Assembly: GCA_965277105.1 (NCBI GenBank)
Contig: OZ255710.1
Span: 930,001 to 994,000 of the forward strand
Reading direction: 5' to 3'
Length of the DNA: 64,000 nt
From: CAXSBA01 sp965277105
Lineage (GTDB): Bacteria > Spirochaetota > UBA12135 > COTS27 > CAXSBA01
This document shows positions 44,762-53,633 of the stretch, in pieces. Positions within the stretch are counted from its first letter, which is position 1. Each line of letters begins with the position of its first letter. A program made the position numbers and the translations under genes. Below the pieces are notes generated by a model. The model did not search any database and was not told where the DNA came from. It was given only the letters and a program-made list of their open reading frames with translations.

Positions 44762-46850
44762 ATTTTTTACTAGTTTTTATTATTTTTTTATTTTTTTGAA
44801 TGATTTTAACAATTTTTTTAAGAATATCTTTTTGGTTGAATTCTAGTTTTTTTAAGACTTTATCTTTAGGTCCAGAGAAACCAAATTGATTGATTGATTG
44901 AACATGAACTTGCTCACTAAAAAAACTGGCAAACCCTTTGTAAGAAGTAGCCTCTAACAAAAAAATGGGTTTTTTAAAATCAGCGAGTATTGTTTTTTTC
45001 CAAGCCGAGGAGCTTTTTTCAAATAACTCCAAACAAGGAATGCTAACCACTGAAGCAGAAATACCTTTGGCTAATAAATCCTCTTGGCAATCAAGGAGAG
45101 TACCTATCTCACTCCCACTACCTAGGAGAATAATATCAGCTTCATTAACACTAGGCGACAGCTCATAAGCACCTTTTTTAAAATCGGAAAAACTCTTTAA
45201 TATCTTTTCTTTTAAAAAACAAGTAGCAGCTAAATCTTGCCTAGTAGTTAAAATAGAAACGGGAAAATTATTTTCTAAAAAAAACATAAAACTAAAAGCC
45301 ACTTCCCTAGCAGTAGCTGGGCGAAAAACATAGTGATTAGGAACTAGACGAAGAGAGTTTAATTGTTCAATGGGCTGATGCGTAGGGCCGTCTTCTCCTA
45401 CTTGAACCGAGTCATGAGAAAAAATAAACAGGTGCTTTAACTCACTAATAGCGCTTAAACGAAGGGATGGTTTGAGATAATCATAAAAACTAAAAAAAGT
45501 AGAAGAGAATGGGATAAACGTACCATTTAAAGCTAGTCCATTATTAATCGCTGCCATGGCATGCTCTCTAACTCCATAAGCAATATTCCTACCAGAAAAA
45601 TCATTAGCATTAAGGTAGTGGCTACTTTTAATCGTAGCTTTCGTCGAAGCAACTAAGTCAGCCGACCCACCGATCATTTGCGGGATAGCTTCAGCACATA
45701 ATTGTAAAATTTCTGAGGCTATATTTCTAGTAGAATCTTTAGGTTTCTTTATTTTATAATCTACTAGCTTTTTTCTTAATGTTGGGGTTAATATTTTTTT
45801 AGCTTTTTCGTAAAAAGAATTCTCTTTTAAAAATCTGCTATATTGCTTTTCCCAAATTTGGTAATTTTTAATTTTCTTCTGTAAATCAAAAAAATCTTTA
45901 GTCAAAGTCTTTTCTTTGGCTAAAAAATTTCCTGTTTGAATTTGCTTAGTAACCTCTTTTTTAATTCCCTCAATTTCATTAGGGAAAAAATCAGCTAAAG
46001 TAGAGTTTTTAATAAAGTAAGCGATTTCTGCTAATCCCGCTGGACTACCATGAGCTTTTGAACTATTTACTAACTGGTTAAGCCCTTCTCCGATTCTAGT
46101 TTTCGCAATGATTAGCTTTGGTTTTTGAATTGAGCTGGTAACGCTTTTTTTGAAAACTTCTACTAGCGAAGCCAAATCATTTCCATTTACCTGAAAAACT
46201 TCCCAACCATAGGCCTTAAATTTCGCACCAATATTCTCGGAAAAAGCAATGTTAATATTCCCATCAATAGAAATATTATTTTGATCATAAATAGCAATTA
46301 AGTTGTTTATTTTCAAGTTGGCCGCCAAAGAAGCAGCTTCTTGAGTTACCCCTTCCATCATACAACCATCGCCTAAAAGCGTGAAAACATTAAAGTTAAA
46401 AAGATTAGAAAACTTCTTGAAACGAGATTGCAACAATTTACTTTCTAAAGCTATCCCCACTGCATTAGCAAAACCCTGTCCTAAAGGACCAGTGGTGGTC
46501 TCTATTCTTTTCGAAAGATCAAACTCTGGATGACCGGGAGTGTTACTATTAAGCTGCCGAAAAGAAGCTAAATCTTTTAAGGTAAAACTGGATCCTGATA
46601 AATAATTAAGTCCGTATAAAAGCATAGATCCATGCCCGGCTGACAAAACAAACCTATCTCGAGCTAACCAATGAGGATCGTCTGGATTGAAGTTTAGGAA
46701 ATATTTATGCAAAACAACACTTAGCAGAGAACAGCCCAAAGGAAGGCCGGGATGGCCAGAGTTGGCTTTTTCAATTGACAGTAATGAAAGGTAAGATAAA
46801 TAATCTTTTGCTAGTAAAATTTCTTTTTTATCATTATTGGTTATTTTCAT
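44757..46850 (-). CDS. tkt: Transketolase
   Basis: 697 residues, thiamine diphosphate enzyme of the pentose phosphate pathway. Domain order is normal: SIEKANSGHPGLPLG and TTGPLGQGFANAVGIA at the N-terminus, the ThDP/metal motif LLGDGCMMEGVTQEAASLA, AKTRIGEGLNQ, GGSADLVAST, GVREHAMAAINNG and HDSVQVGEDGPTHQPIEQL. The last about 20 residues are a Lys-rich tail. It feeds ribulose/arabinose-phosphate metabolism next to kdsD. Its stop overlaps the start region of the methyltransferase. Confidence 0.96.
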   Translation of the reverse strand: MKITNNDKKEILLAKDYLSYLSLLSIEKANSGHPGLPLGCSLLSVVLHKYFLNFNPDDPHWLARDRFVLSAGHGSMLLYGLNYLSGSSFTLKDLASFRQLNSNTPGHPEFDLSKRIETTTGPLGQGFANAVGIALESKLLQSRFKKFSNLFNFNVFTLLGDGCMMEGVTQEAASLAANLKINNLIAIYDQNNISIDGNINIAFSENIGAKFKAYGWEVFQVNGNDLASLVEVFKKSVTSSIQKPKLIIAKTRIGEGLNQLVNSSKAHGSPAGLAEIAYFIKNSTLADFFPNEIEGIKKEVTKQIQTGNFLAKEKTLTKDFFDLQKKIKNYQIWEKQYSRFLKENSFYEKAKKILTPTLRKKLVDYKIKKPKDSTRNIASEILQLCAEAIPQMIGGSADLVASTKATIKSSHYLNANDFSGRNIAYGVREHAMAAINNGLALNGTFIPFSSTFFSFYDYLKPSLRLSAISELKHLFIFSHDSVQVGEDGPTHQPIEQLNSLRLVPNHYVFRPATAREVAFSFMFFLENNFPVSILTTRQDLAATCFLKEKILKSFSDFKKGAYELSPSVNEADIILLGSGSEIGTLLDCQEDLLAKGISASVVSIPCLELFEKSSSAWKKTILADFKKPIFLLEATSYKGFASFFSEQVHVQSINQFGFSGPKDKVLKKLEFNQKDILKKIVKIIQKNKKIIKTSKKY

Positions 46851-46886
46851 AGATTTAATGGATGATTATAATATTGTAAAAAAAAA

Positions 46887-49052
46887 TTAGCTTAAAGCTT
46901 CAAAAAACCTTAAATAAACACCAGGATTATCATTAATATATTCTTTAAAAGTGTCTTTTTCTAACTTAAATAAAATTGCATTTTTAGCTTCACAACTAAT
47001 AGTAGATGGCAGGTAGTTGGTGAATTCGTTATAATTCCCAATAAAATCTCCTTTTTTAGGAGTGATAATTTTTTTGCTATTTTTATCTTTAATGGAAACA
47101 CTTCCTGAATGGTAAATGTAAATCTCTTTGAATCTTTTCCCTCTTTTCAATAATTCTTGCTTTTCATTGCCAATGACAGTTCGACTAAGTAGAATTTCTA
47201 AGTCCGTTTTTTGTGAGCTAGTTAAATTTTCAAATAGTGGCGTTTTGCTAAGAGCATCCCAACTCTGCTCGTCACGATTATGAGCAATTTTAAGGAGTTT
47301 TTCTTCTACTTTAGTTCCACTAATTAAATTAACAAAAGCTGATTTAGAAATGGCTAAAAGTTCTACTTCACTATCAGCAAAAACATTGACTGTTCGTTTT
47401 TTTGAGGTTAGCAAGGAAACTTCTCCTAAATACTGGTAAGCACCAAATCTTTTTAAGTCTTCATTGTTTTCTCCTTTTATCACCAAACTACCGCTAAGTA
47501 TGATGTAGAAAACATTACCTTTTTCGCCTTTTTTAATCAACTGTTGGCCTTTAGAATAGGTTTCTTTTTTAACTACCGCTAGAAGATCTTTGATTTTATT
47601 AGCAGTAAACTCTTTGAAAAGATCAATCTTACTAATAATATCCATAACCGAATAAGCTTCTTCAAAAATACCCCTTTCAAAGTTAATAATTTTGGTATTA
47701 GCAATTCCAAATTTACTTAAAGTTAAGTCAGTTTTTTTCTCTTGAGTCCCTTTATGAAAATCAGTATCAGAAATATGATAAACCGATATTTTTTCTTGAA
47801 TAGCTTTAGGTAAATCGTTAAGACGTCCAATAGGAGTATGAAGAGGTGGTACTCCCGATTCGTGATAAATCACATCAGCATCCCAAGGGAAATTTAGAAA
47901 CTCTTCATATCGCTTCTGAGAGATAATTTTTTTATCTAATAAATCTTTAAAGGCCTTAGGGTCGTTTAAGTGATCCGAGCTATAAACAAAAGTTTGGTCA
48001 CGATAATGAAAACTGAATCCCATAGTAGGTATAGAATGAAGCATATACCTAAAATTGAACCAAGCCCCTTTGATATTGAAGTCTTTTCCAATAATAATAG
48101 GGATAAAGTTAAATAACTGAGTCATCTTTTTAACATTAATCTCTGCTAAAGTGGAATATTTCTTCAACCAAGAATCCATAATAGTTTTGGTGGTATAAAT
48201 GGTGATTTTGTTTTGCTCCAAGATTTTTTGAAAAGTCCCCGTGTCGTGGTCAGCATGGGTGTGGGTTAAAATAATCGAATCAATGAGCTTAGGATTAACA
48301 TTAGAGCGAACTAGCCACTCGGTAGAATTAACTGGGGGGTCAATCATTATCCCCATGCCATTAATCCAAACAATGAAACCAGAAGTATTACCCAAAGGAT
48401 CAAAACCATGAGAAGAACCTAAGCAAGTCATCCCAAAAAGTGGGGGTTTAAACGGTTGTGTGGGAGTATTACCAATGTCATAAATAACGTTGTATTTTAA
48501 CTCACTAGGGATAGTAGTGGTGAAGTTATAAAATTTATCTTCAATAATATACTCATCTTTTTCATTGAGAAAAATCTTACATTTACCTAACTCCACTTCT
48601 CTTTTTTCATTGAGAGGCTTAAACTCCACTAAATCTTCTATATTAAAGTTGGCAAAATATTTTGTTTCCGCTTTAATGTCGGGAATGTCTTTTGCCTCAG
48701 AAGGATAGTCATTAGAGATATCGTAACTTTCCGGACCATAAAGGGCTTCATTAATAACTTTATTAAAAATAGCTTCGTGCTTCTTCAAGCAGATAATAAT
48801 GGTTTTTTTTCTTTGAATAAAAAAGTTAAAATAAATAGGGAACTCCAACTCAGCTACCGAAATGGCTTTTTTTCGGTCAAAAAAAACCTTAGGCAAGCAA
48901 ATAATATTAGGCACTCCTTTTTCAAGGGACATGCTATCTTTAATGGTTTCGGGAGGAGAACCAATTTGAATGTAGCCTTCGGATGTATTAACAATATACC
49001 CACCACGGGGAAGATCGTAATACTTACCTAATTCGAGAATTTTCTTATTCAT
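46887..49052 (-). CDS. Metallo-beta-lactamase fold protein with two C-terminal cyclic-nucleotide-binding domains
   Basis: 721 residues. After about 200 residues of own N-terminal sequence comes an MBL hydrolase core: GMTCLGSSHGFDPLG, the metal site THTHADHDTG near 266, YSSDHLND, VIYHESG and YHISDTDFHKG. Two CNB/CAP-effector domains follow. The first (about 480-590) has GNVFYIILSGSLVIKG and FGAYQYLGEVSLLTSKKRT; the second (about 605-715) has YIYHSGSVSI and PKKGDFIGNYNEF. The layout suggests hydrolysis or binding controlled by a cyclic nucleotide. The substrate is unknown. No Arg of a perfect cAMP-binding cassette is obvious in the second domain. Divergent from rlmE. Confidence 0.85.
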   Translation of the reverse strand: MNKKILELGKYYDLPRGGYIVNTSEGYIQIGSPPETIKDSMSLEKGVPNIICLPKVFFDRKKAISVAELEFPIYFNFFIQRKKTIIICLKKHEAIFNKVINEALYGPESYDISNDYPSEAKDIPDIKAETKYFANFNIEDLVEFKPLNEKREVELGKCKIFLNEKDEYIIEDKFYNFTTTIPSELKYNVIYDIGNTPTQPFKPPLFGMTCLGSSHGFDPLGNTSGFIVWINGMGIMIDPPVNSTEWLVRSNVNPKLIDSIILTHTHADHDTGTFQKILEQNKITIYTTKTIMDSWLKKYSTLAEINVKKMTQLFNFIPIIIGKDFNIKGAWFNFRYMLHSIPTMGFSFHYRDQTFVYSSDHLNDPKAFKDLLDKKIISQKRYEEFLNFPWDADVIYHESGVPPLHTPIGRLNDLPKAIQEKISVYHISDTDFHKGTQEKKTDLTLSKFGIANTKIINFERGIFEEAYSVMDIISKIDLFKEFTANKIKDLLAVVKKETYSKGQQLIKKGEKGNVFYIILSGSLVIKGENNEDLKRFGAYQYLGEVSLLTSKKRTVNVFADSEVELLAISKSAFVNLISGTKVEEKLLKIAHNRDEQSWDALSKTPLFENLTSSQKTDLEILLSRTVIGNEKQELLKRGKRFKEIYIYHSGSVSIKDKNSKKIITPKKGDFIGNYNEFTNYLPSTISCEAKNAILFKLEKDTFKEYINDNPGVYLRFFEALS

Positions 49053-49069
49053 TTACTATTTAGATAGTT

Positions 49070-49079
49070 TATAATTATA
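49070..49079. promoter_or_regulatory. Palindromic -10 between the MBL-CNB gene and rlmE
   Basis: The palindrome TATAATTATA gives a TATAAT on both strands in a 73-base divergent gap. Plus-strand transcripts would start near 49082 and minus-strand ones near 49063. The -35 elements are not clear. Confidence 0.35.
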
Positions 49080-49125
49080 TCTTATATTCGTATTAAAATA
49101 CTTTAAAATTTAATTTTTAAAAAAA

Positions 49126-49725
49126 ATGGATTTTTCTAAAGCAAAAAAAGACTTTTATACTCTAAAAGCTAAAAGAGAAAACGTTAGAGCTAGGAGCTTT
49201 TATAAGCTACAAGAAATGGATGAAAAGTTTCTTTTAATAAAAAAACATCAACAACTACTAGATTTAGGGTGTGCTCCCGGCTCTTGGTCTCAGTATTGCT
49301 TTAAAAAAACCCAAAATAATATTCATATAGTTGGATTGGATTTAACCGCCACTTCTTTATCTTTATATAAGGATAACTTCTTTTTTATTCAAGAAAATAT
49401 TTTTAATTTTTCTAAGGAGAGTTTAAAAGGCATTGCTATTCCAAACGAACACTTTGATGGGATTATTAGCGATGTGGCTCCCAAAACTTCGGGCATAAAA
49501 GCAAAAGATAGCTACGAGTCTTTTGAGCTGGTTAGTCAAGTGATTAGTTTAGGAGAAATTTTTTTAAAAGAAAAAGGGTTTATTATTTTTAAGTATTTTT
49601 TAGGAGAAGAATTTCAGGAACTTAAAGAAAGATTTCAAAAGGCTTTTAAATTATTGAAAATTTTCAAGCCCCAGGCTAGTCGAAAAGATTCTAAAGAATT
49701 ATTTTTTATAGGAGAAAAAAAATGA
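49126..49725 (+). CDS. rlmE: 23S rRNA (uridine2552-2'-O)-methyltransferase
   Basis: 199 residues of the FtsJ/RrmJ type. The catalytic tetrad is visible: Lys in VRARSFYKLQE, Asp in GIISDVAPKTSG, Lys in FIIFKYFLGEE and Glu in KELFFIGEKK. SAM motif I is LLDLGCAPGSWSQY. It modifies U2552 in the A loop of the 50S subunit. The last four bases (ATGA) overlap the argG start, so the two are translationally coupled. Confidence 0.93.
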   Translation: MDFSKAKKDFYTLKAKRENVRARSFYKLQEMDEKFLLIKKHQQLLDLGCAPGSWSQYCFKKTQNNIHIVGLDLTATSLSLYKDNFFFIQENIFNFSKESLKGIAIPNEHFDGIISDVAPKTSGIKAKDSYESFELVSQVISLGEIFLKEKGFIIFKYFLGEEFQELKERFQKAFKLLKIFKPQASRKDSKELFFIGEKK

Positions 49726-50930
49726 AAAAAGTTATTTTAGCCTACTCGGGAGGTTTAGACACTTCGGTAATCTGCAAATGGTTATCAGAAAAAAATTATC
49801 AAGTCGTTTGTTATGTCGCTGACGTAGGGCAACAAGCAGATTTTGCAGCAATAAAAAAAAAGGCTATAAACTCGGGGGCCAGCAAGGTAGTTGTAGAAAA
49901 TTTGCAAGATGAGTTCTTGGACAAATTTATCTTGCCGGCTTTAGGATTTAACGCCCTTTACGAAAGTAGGTACCTTTTAGGGACTTCCCTCGCTAGGCCG
50001 TTAATCGCTAAGGGGCTAGTGAACTGCGCTAAAAAGGAAAAGGCGAACATCATAGCCCATGGGGCTACTGGCAAGGGCAATGATCAAGTACGCTTTGAAA
50101 TATCGGCCTATTCTCTAAATCCTAAAATCACCATTATCGCTCCTTGGCGAATGAAAGAGTTTTACTCAGTTATCAAGGGAAGAAAAGAAGCCATTAGCTA
50201 CGCTAAAAAACATAATATAAAAATAGCGGCCACTTCTTCTGAGCCCTGGTCTTCTGATGACAACCTTTATCACATTAGCTTTGAAGCAGGGATACTAGAA
50301 AACCCCGAACAAAAACCACCAGAAAAAATGTTTCAATACAGTACAAGTATTTTAAAAAGCCCCAATAAAATAACTCCAATAAACTTAGAATTTCAAAAAG
50401 GAATTCCTGTGAAAATCAATAATCAATCCCTTTCCCCGGTAAAAATCTTACAGCGCCTTAATCAACTAGGGGGAGAAAATGGAGTGGGTAGAGTGGATAT
50501 CGTAGAAAGCCGTTTTTTAGGGATGAAAAGTCGAGGCGTCTATGAAACTCCTGGGGGGACAATCCTCCACCAAGCTCACGTGGATCTTGAAACTTTTACA
50601 TTGAGTAGAGAATTATTAAGGTTGAAAAATTCTTTGATGTTACGCTTTTCTGATTTAGTCTATAATGGCTTTTGGTATACCGAAGAGATGAATTGCCTTT
50701 TAGCTTTTCTTAAAGAAAGTCAAAAAAACGTTAGTGGGATTGTTGATTTAGAGATTATCAAAGGCAATGTCATTATTACCGGACGAAAGTCAAACGGAAG
50801 TCTTTATAACGAAAAAATTGCCTCTATGGACGATGATGGCGGAGCTTATAATATTGAAGATGCTAGTGGGTTTATTAAAATCAATGCCTTGAACGTGAAA
50901 GCAGAAAAGCTGCGTGGGAAAGAAAAGTGA
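49722..50930 (+). CDS. argG: Argininosuccinate synthase
   Basis: 402 residues, joins citrulline and aspartate in arginine synthesis. It starts with the ATP-pyrophosphatase motif ILAYSGGLDTSVICKWL. Other signatures are YESRYLLGTSLARPLIAK, AHGATGKGNDQVRFE and the C-terminal SRGVYETPGGTILHQAH. The start overlaps the rlmE stop (ATGA). No other arginine gene is in the window, so pathway context is missing here. Confidence 0.97.
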   Translation: MKKVILAYSGGLDTSVICKWLSEKNYQVVCYVADVGQQADFAAIKKKAINSGASKVVVENLQDEFLDKFILPALGFNALYESRYLLGTSLARPLIAKGLVNCAKKEKANIIAHGATGKGNDQVRFEISAYSLNPKITIIAPWRMKEFYSVIKGRKEAISYAKKHNIKIAATSSEPWSSDDNLYHISFEAGILENPEQKPPEKMFQYSTSILKSPNKITPINLEFQKGIPVKINNQSLSPVKILQRLNQLGGENGVGRVDIVESRFLGMKSRGVYETPGGTILHQAHVDLETFTLSRELLRLKNSLMLRFSDLVYNGFWYTEEMNCLLAFLKESQKNVSGIVDLEIIKGNVIITGRKSNGSLYNEKIASMDDDGGAYNIEDASGFIKINALNVKAEKLRGKEK

Positions 50931-51000
50931 GTTTTGGAGGAAGTGATAAAAAGTAAAAAGCAAAAACTAGTAAAAGCTTTGAAGTAAATAGTCGATAAAC

Positions 51001-51995
51001 ATGCCGAAAGGAAGTGCCAATAAAAATCTTCACCAAGCCAAAAGCTCCAAGAAAGACGATTTTATACCCAGCTAGTAGATATCGAAAACGAGCTCAAGCA
51101 TTACAAAAAACACTTCCAGGGCAAGACCGTTTATTGCAACTGCGACGACCCCAGGATAAGTAATTTCTTCCACTACTTTTCTTATAGCTTCGAGCACCTC
51201 GGCCTGAAAAAACTCATTACCACTTGCTATCAAAGTCAAGAGCGAGATTTATTCAGCACCAACAGTAGCGAAAAAGCCATCTACCTAGAATACAACGGCG
51301 ATAAAAACGGCAACCGCGTTCCCGACTTAGAAGAAATAGGAGTGCATCACTTAAAAGGCGACGGGGATTTTAGAAGCAAGGAATGCATCGAACTCCTGCA
51401 AGAAGCGGACATCGTCGTTACCAACCCTCCCTTCTCTCTTTTTAGGGAATACGTCGCCCAGCTAATCGAGTATGATAAAAAGTTTTTGATAATTGGGAGT
51501 ATTAACGCTATTACTTATAAAGAAATTTTTAAACTTATTAAAGAAAATAAATTATGGCTTGGCCCTAGTATTTTTAGCGGGGATAGGGAATTTGGTGTGC
51601 CTCAAGGTTACCCTTTAAAAGCCGCTGGCTATAGAGTAGATGAGCAGGGGAATAAATTTATAAGAGTCAAAGGAGTTCGTTGGTTCACTAACCTTCCCCA
51701 CAACAAACGCTACGAAGATCTTATTTTATACAAAACCTACCGAGGCAATGAGGATCATTATCCTACTTATGACAACTACGATGCTATCGAAGTGAGCAAA
51801 ACCAAAGATATCCCCATGGACTACGAGGGAGCGATGGGCGTGCCGATTACTTTTTTAGATAAATATAACCCCGAGCAGTTTGAAATAATTGGTAAAATGA
51901 GTACAACAAAATTAGACAAATATAATTTTGGATATCCTTATATTAAAGGAAATAAAATTTACGCAAGAATTATTATTAAAAATAAAAAACTATAA
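51001..51995 (+). pseudogene. EcoRI-family adenine-specific DNA methyltransferase, frameshifted near the N-terminus
   Basis: The ATG at 51001 opens the family N-terminus (ANKNLHQAKSSKKDDF), but after the T run at 51060-51063 this frame stops at 51073. The -1 frame carries on directly with YTQLVDIENELKHYKKHF, CNCDDPRISNFFHYFSY, GDGDFRSKECIELL and the catalytic VVTNPPFSLFREYVAQL to the stop at 51995. One extra T would restore a protein of about 331 residues, the family's usual size. The GTG at 51342 is internal. The 51.1-51.4 kb part is visibly richer in G+C than its neighbours, suggesting transfer. No endonuclease gene is adjacent, so it is an orphan. Programmed -1 slippage or a sequencing error are alternatives. 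Confidence 0.8.
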
Positions 51996-52013
51996 AAAAA
52001 GGAAGATTGCGTT

Positions 52014-53051
52014 TTAAGAAAAGTTACTCCATTTTTCTAATAGTTCGCTAGCCTGACCACTAGTGACTATTTTTTCTACTTCGAATAAAGACTTTTTCAA
52101 AGGAATATCTTTATAAACCTTAAAAGCCAAAGCAGCGTTTAAAACTACAATATCTTTTTTGGCTCCTTTTTCTTTACCTTCTAAAATGTTTAAGGCAATT
52201 TTTTTATTATCATCTAGGTTTTTGCTGACAATACTACTTAAAGGATATTTTTTAAAACCCAATTCCTCTGGGCTTAGCCAATATTTTTTTAGTTGCTTTT
52301 GATTAAACTCCACAATGTAAGTTTTAGCCGAAACACTAGCCTCGTCAAGCCCGTCTTCACTACTGAGCACCATCCCCCTTTTTACGCCCAACGCCTTTAA
52401 AACTTTAGCCAAAGGGAGGCAATAGTTTTTATCATAAACGCCCATTATTTGATAATCTATTTTCATAGGATTAAGTAGAGGGCCGAGAACATTAAAGATA
52501 GTCCTAAACCCCAAAGCCTTTCTAACGGGCATAACATACTTCATAACCGGATGAAGATTAGGGGCAAACAAAAAAGCGATGCCTATTTCTTTAAGGCACT
52601 TTTCTATTTTTTCAGGAGATAGATGAATGGGGATCCCTAACTTCTCCAACAAATCAGCACTGCCACATTTAGAAGTAATGGATCTATTGCCATGCTTACT
52701 AACTTTAACCCCGAGAGCAGCCAAAACAATGGCAGAAATAGTAGAAATATTAAAGGTGCTTTTATGATCCCCACCAGTCCCACAAGTGTCTATTATAGGT
52801 TCTCTAAATGGTTTTTTGATAGTAATGGCTTTTTTCTTTAAGGCTTTCGCTAGCCCATAAATTTCCTCAAAAGTTTCACCTTTAGTGTGGAGAGCAGTAA
52901 GGGTAGCCGCCACTTGAGGTTCAAGCATTTTCCCTTCGCCAATAGCTAGCATTAGTTTTTCGGCTTCTTCACTAGTAAGGTTTTTTTGTTCTATTAGTTT
53001 TTGATAAATCTCTAAAAAAGTTTTTTGGGTATTTTTTTTTGGATTAGGCAT
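52014..53051 (-). CDS. trpD: Anthranilate phosphoribosyltransferase
   Basis: 345 residues, attaches phosphoribose to anthranilate. The PRPP-binding motif DTCGTGGDHKSTFNIST, KHGNRSITSKCGSADLLEKL, the anthranilate region LGPLLNPMKIDYQIMGVY and the late acidic metal site SEDGLDEAS are present. It ends the pheST-zapA-trpEGD run and starts one base after the trpG stop. The pathway would continue with trpF and trpC, which are not in this window. Confidence 0.96.
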   Translation of the reverse strand: MPNPKKNTQKTFLEIYQKLIEQKNLTSEEAEKLMLAIGEGKMLEPQVAATLTALHTKGETFEEIYGLAKALKKKAITIKKPFREPIIDTCGTGGDHKSTFNISTISAIVLAALGVKVSKHGNRSITSKCGSADLLEKLGIPIHLSPEKIEKCLKEIGIAFLFAPNLHPVMKYVMPVRKALGFRTIFNVLGPLLNPMKIDYQIMGVYDKNYCLPLAKVLKALGVKRGMVLSSEDGLDEASVSAKTYIVEFNQKQLKKYWLSPEELGFKKYPLSSIVSKNLDDNKKIALNILEGKEKGAKKDIVVLNAALAFKVYKDIPLKKSLFEVEKIVTSGQASELLEKWSNFS

Positions 53052-53052
53052 T

Positions 53053-53625
53053 TTATTTTTCTCTTTTTTGTTGTAAAAAATTTTTCAAAATCTCCATCCC
53101 ATAAGTTGAGCCTATTGATTCTGGGTGAAACTGCAACCCATAAACCGGGTAGTTTTTATGTCGAATGGCCATAATTTCATTATCTTCACTATAAGCAGTT
53201 ACTTCTAATTCTTTAGGTAGCGTAGTTTTATCAATCACCAGCGAATGATAACGAATAGCCGTGAAAGGGTTAGGGATTCCTTGAAAAATATTTTCACCAT
53301 TATGGGTTATTGTTGATGGCTTGCCGTGGTAAATTTTTTTAGCGACTTTTATTTTAGCTCCCAATTGATGCGCTAGGCATTGATGACCTAAACATATTCC
53401 TAAAACAGGAATCTTTTGTAGGAAAGACTGAATAATCAAAGGTGACACTCCGGCATTTTGCGGATGGCTAGGGCCAGGAGAAATAATAATTTTTTCAGCT
53501 TGAATTTTTTGTAGCTCGCTTTCATCGGTATCGTTTTTTTTAACAACAACTTTTTCTCCTAAAATCTTTAAATATTCCACCACATTATAAGTAAAAGAGT
53601 CGTAATTATCAATAACTAAAATCAT
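53053..53625 (-). CDS. trpG: Anthranilate synthase component II (glutamine amidotransferase)
   Basis: 190 residues. It starts MILVIDNYDSFTYNVVEYL, with the nucleophile in PVLGICLGHQCLAHQLG and the catalytic His-Glu in GLQFHPESIGS. It may also serve as PabA in folate synthesis, since folA is present and no separate pabA is seen. Lies between trpE (8-base gap) and trpD. Confidence 0.96.
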   Translation of the reverse strand: MILVIDNYDSFTYNVVEYLKILGEKVVVKKNDTDESELQKIQAEKIIISPGPSHPQNAGVSPLIIQSFLQKIPVLGICLGHQCLAHQLGAKIKVAKKIYHGKPSTITHNGENIFQGIPNPFTAIRYHSLVIDKTTLPKELEVTAYSEDNEIMAIRHKNYPVYGLQFHPESIGSTYGMEILKNFLQQKREK

Positions 53626-53633
53626 TATTTTTA

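Noticed and set aside
51342..51995. A 217-residue methyltransferase starting at GTG
   Set aside because: The GTG is an internal Val codon; conserved N-terminal family sequence continues upstream in the same frame to 51060.
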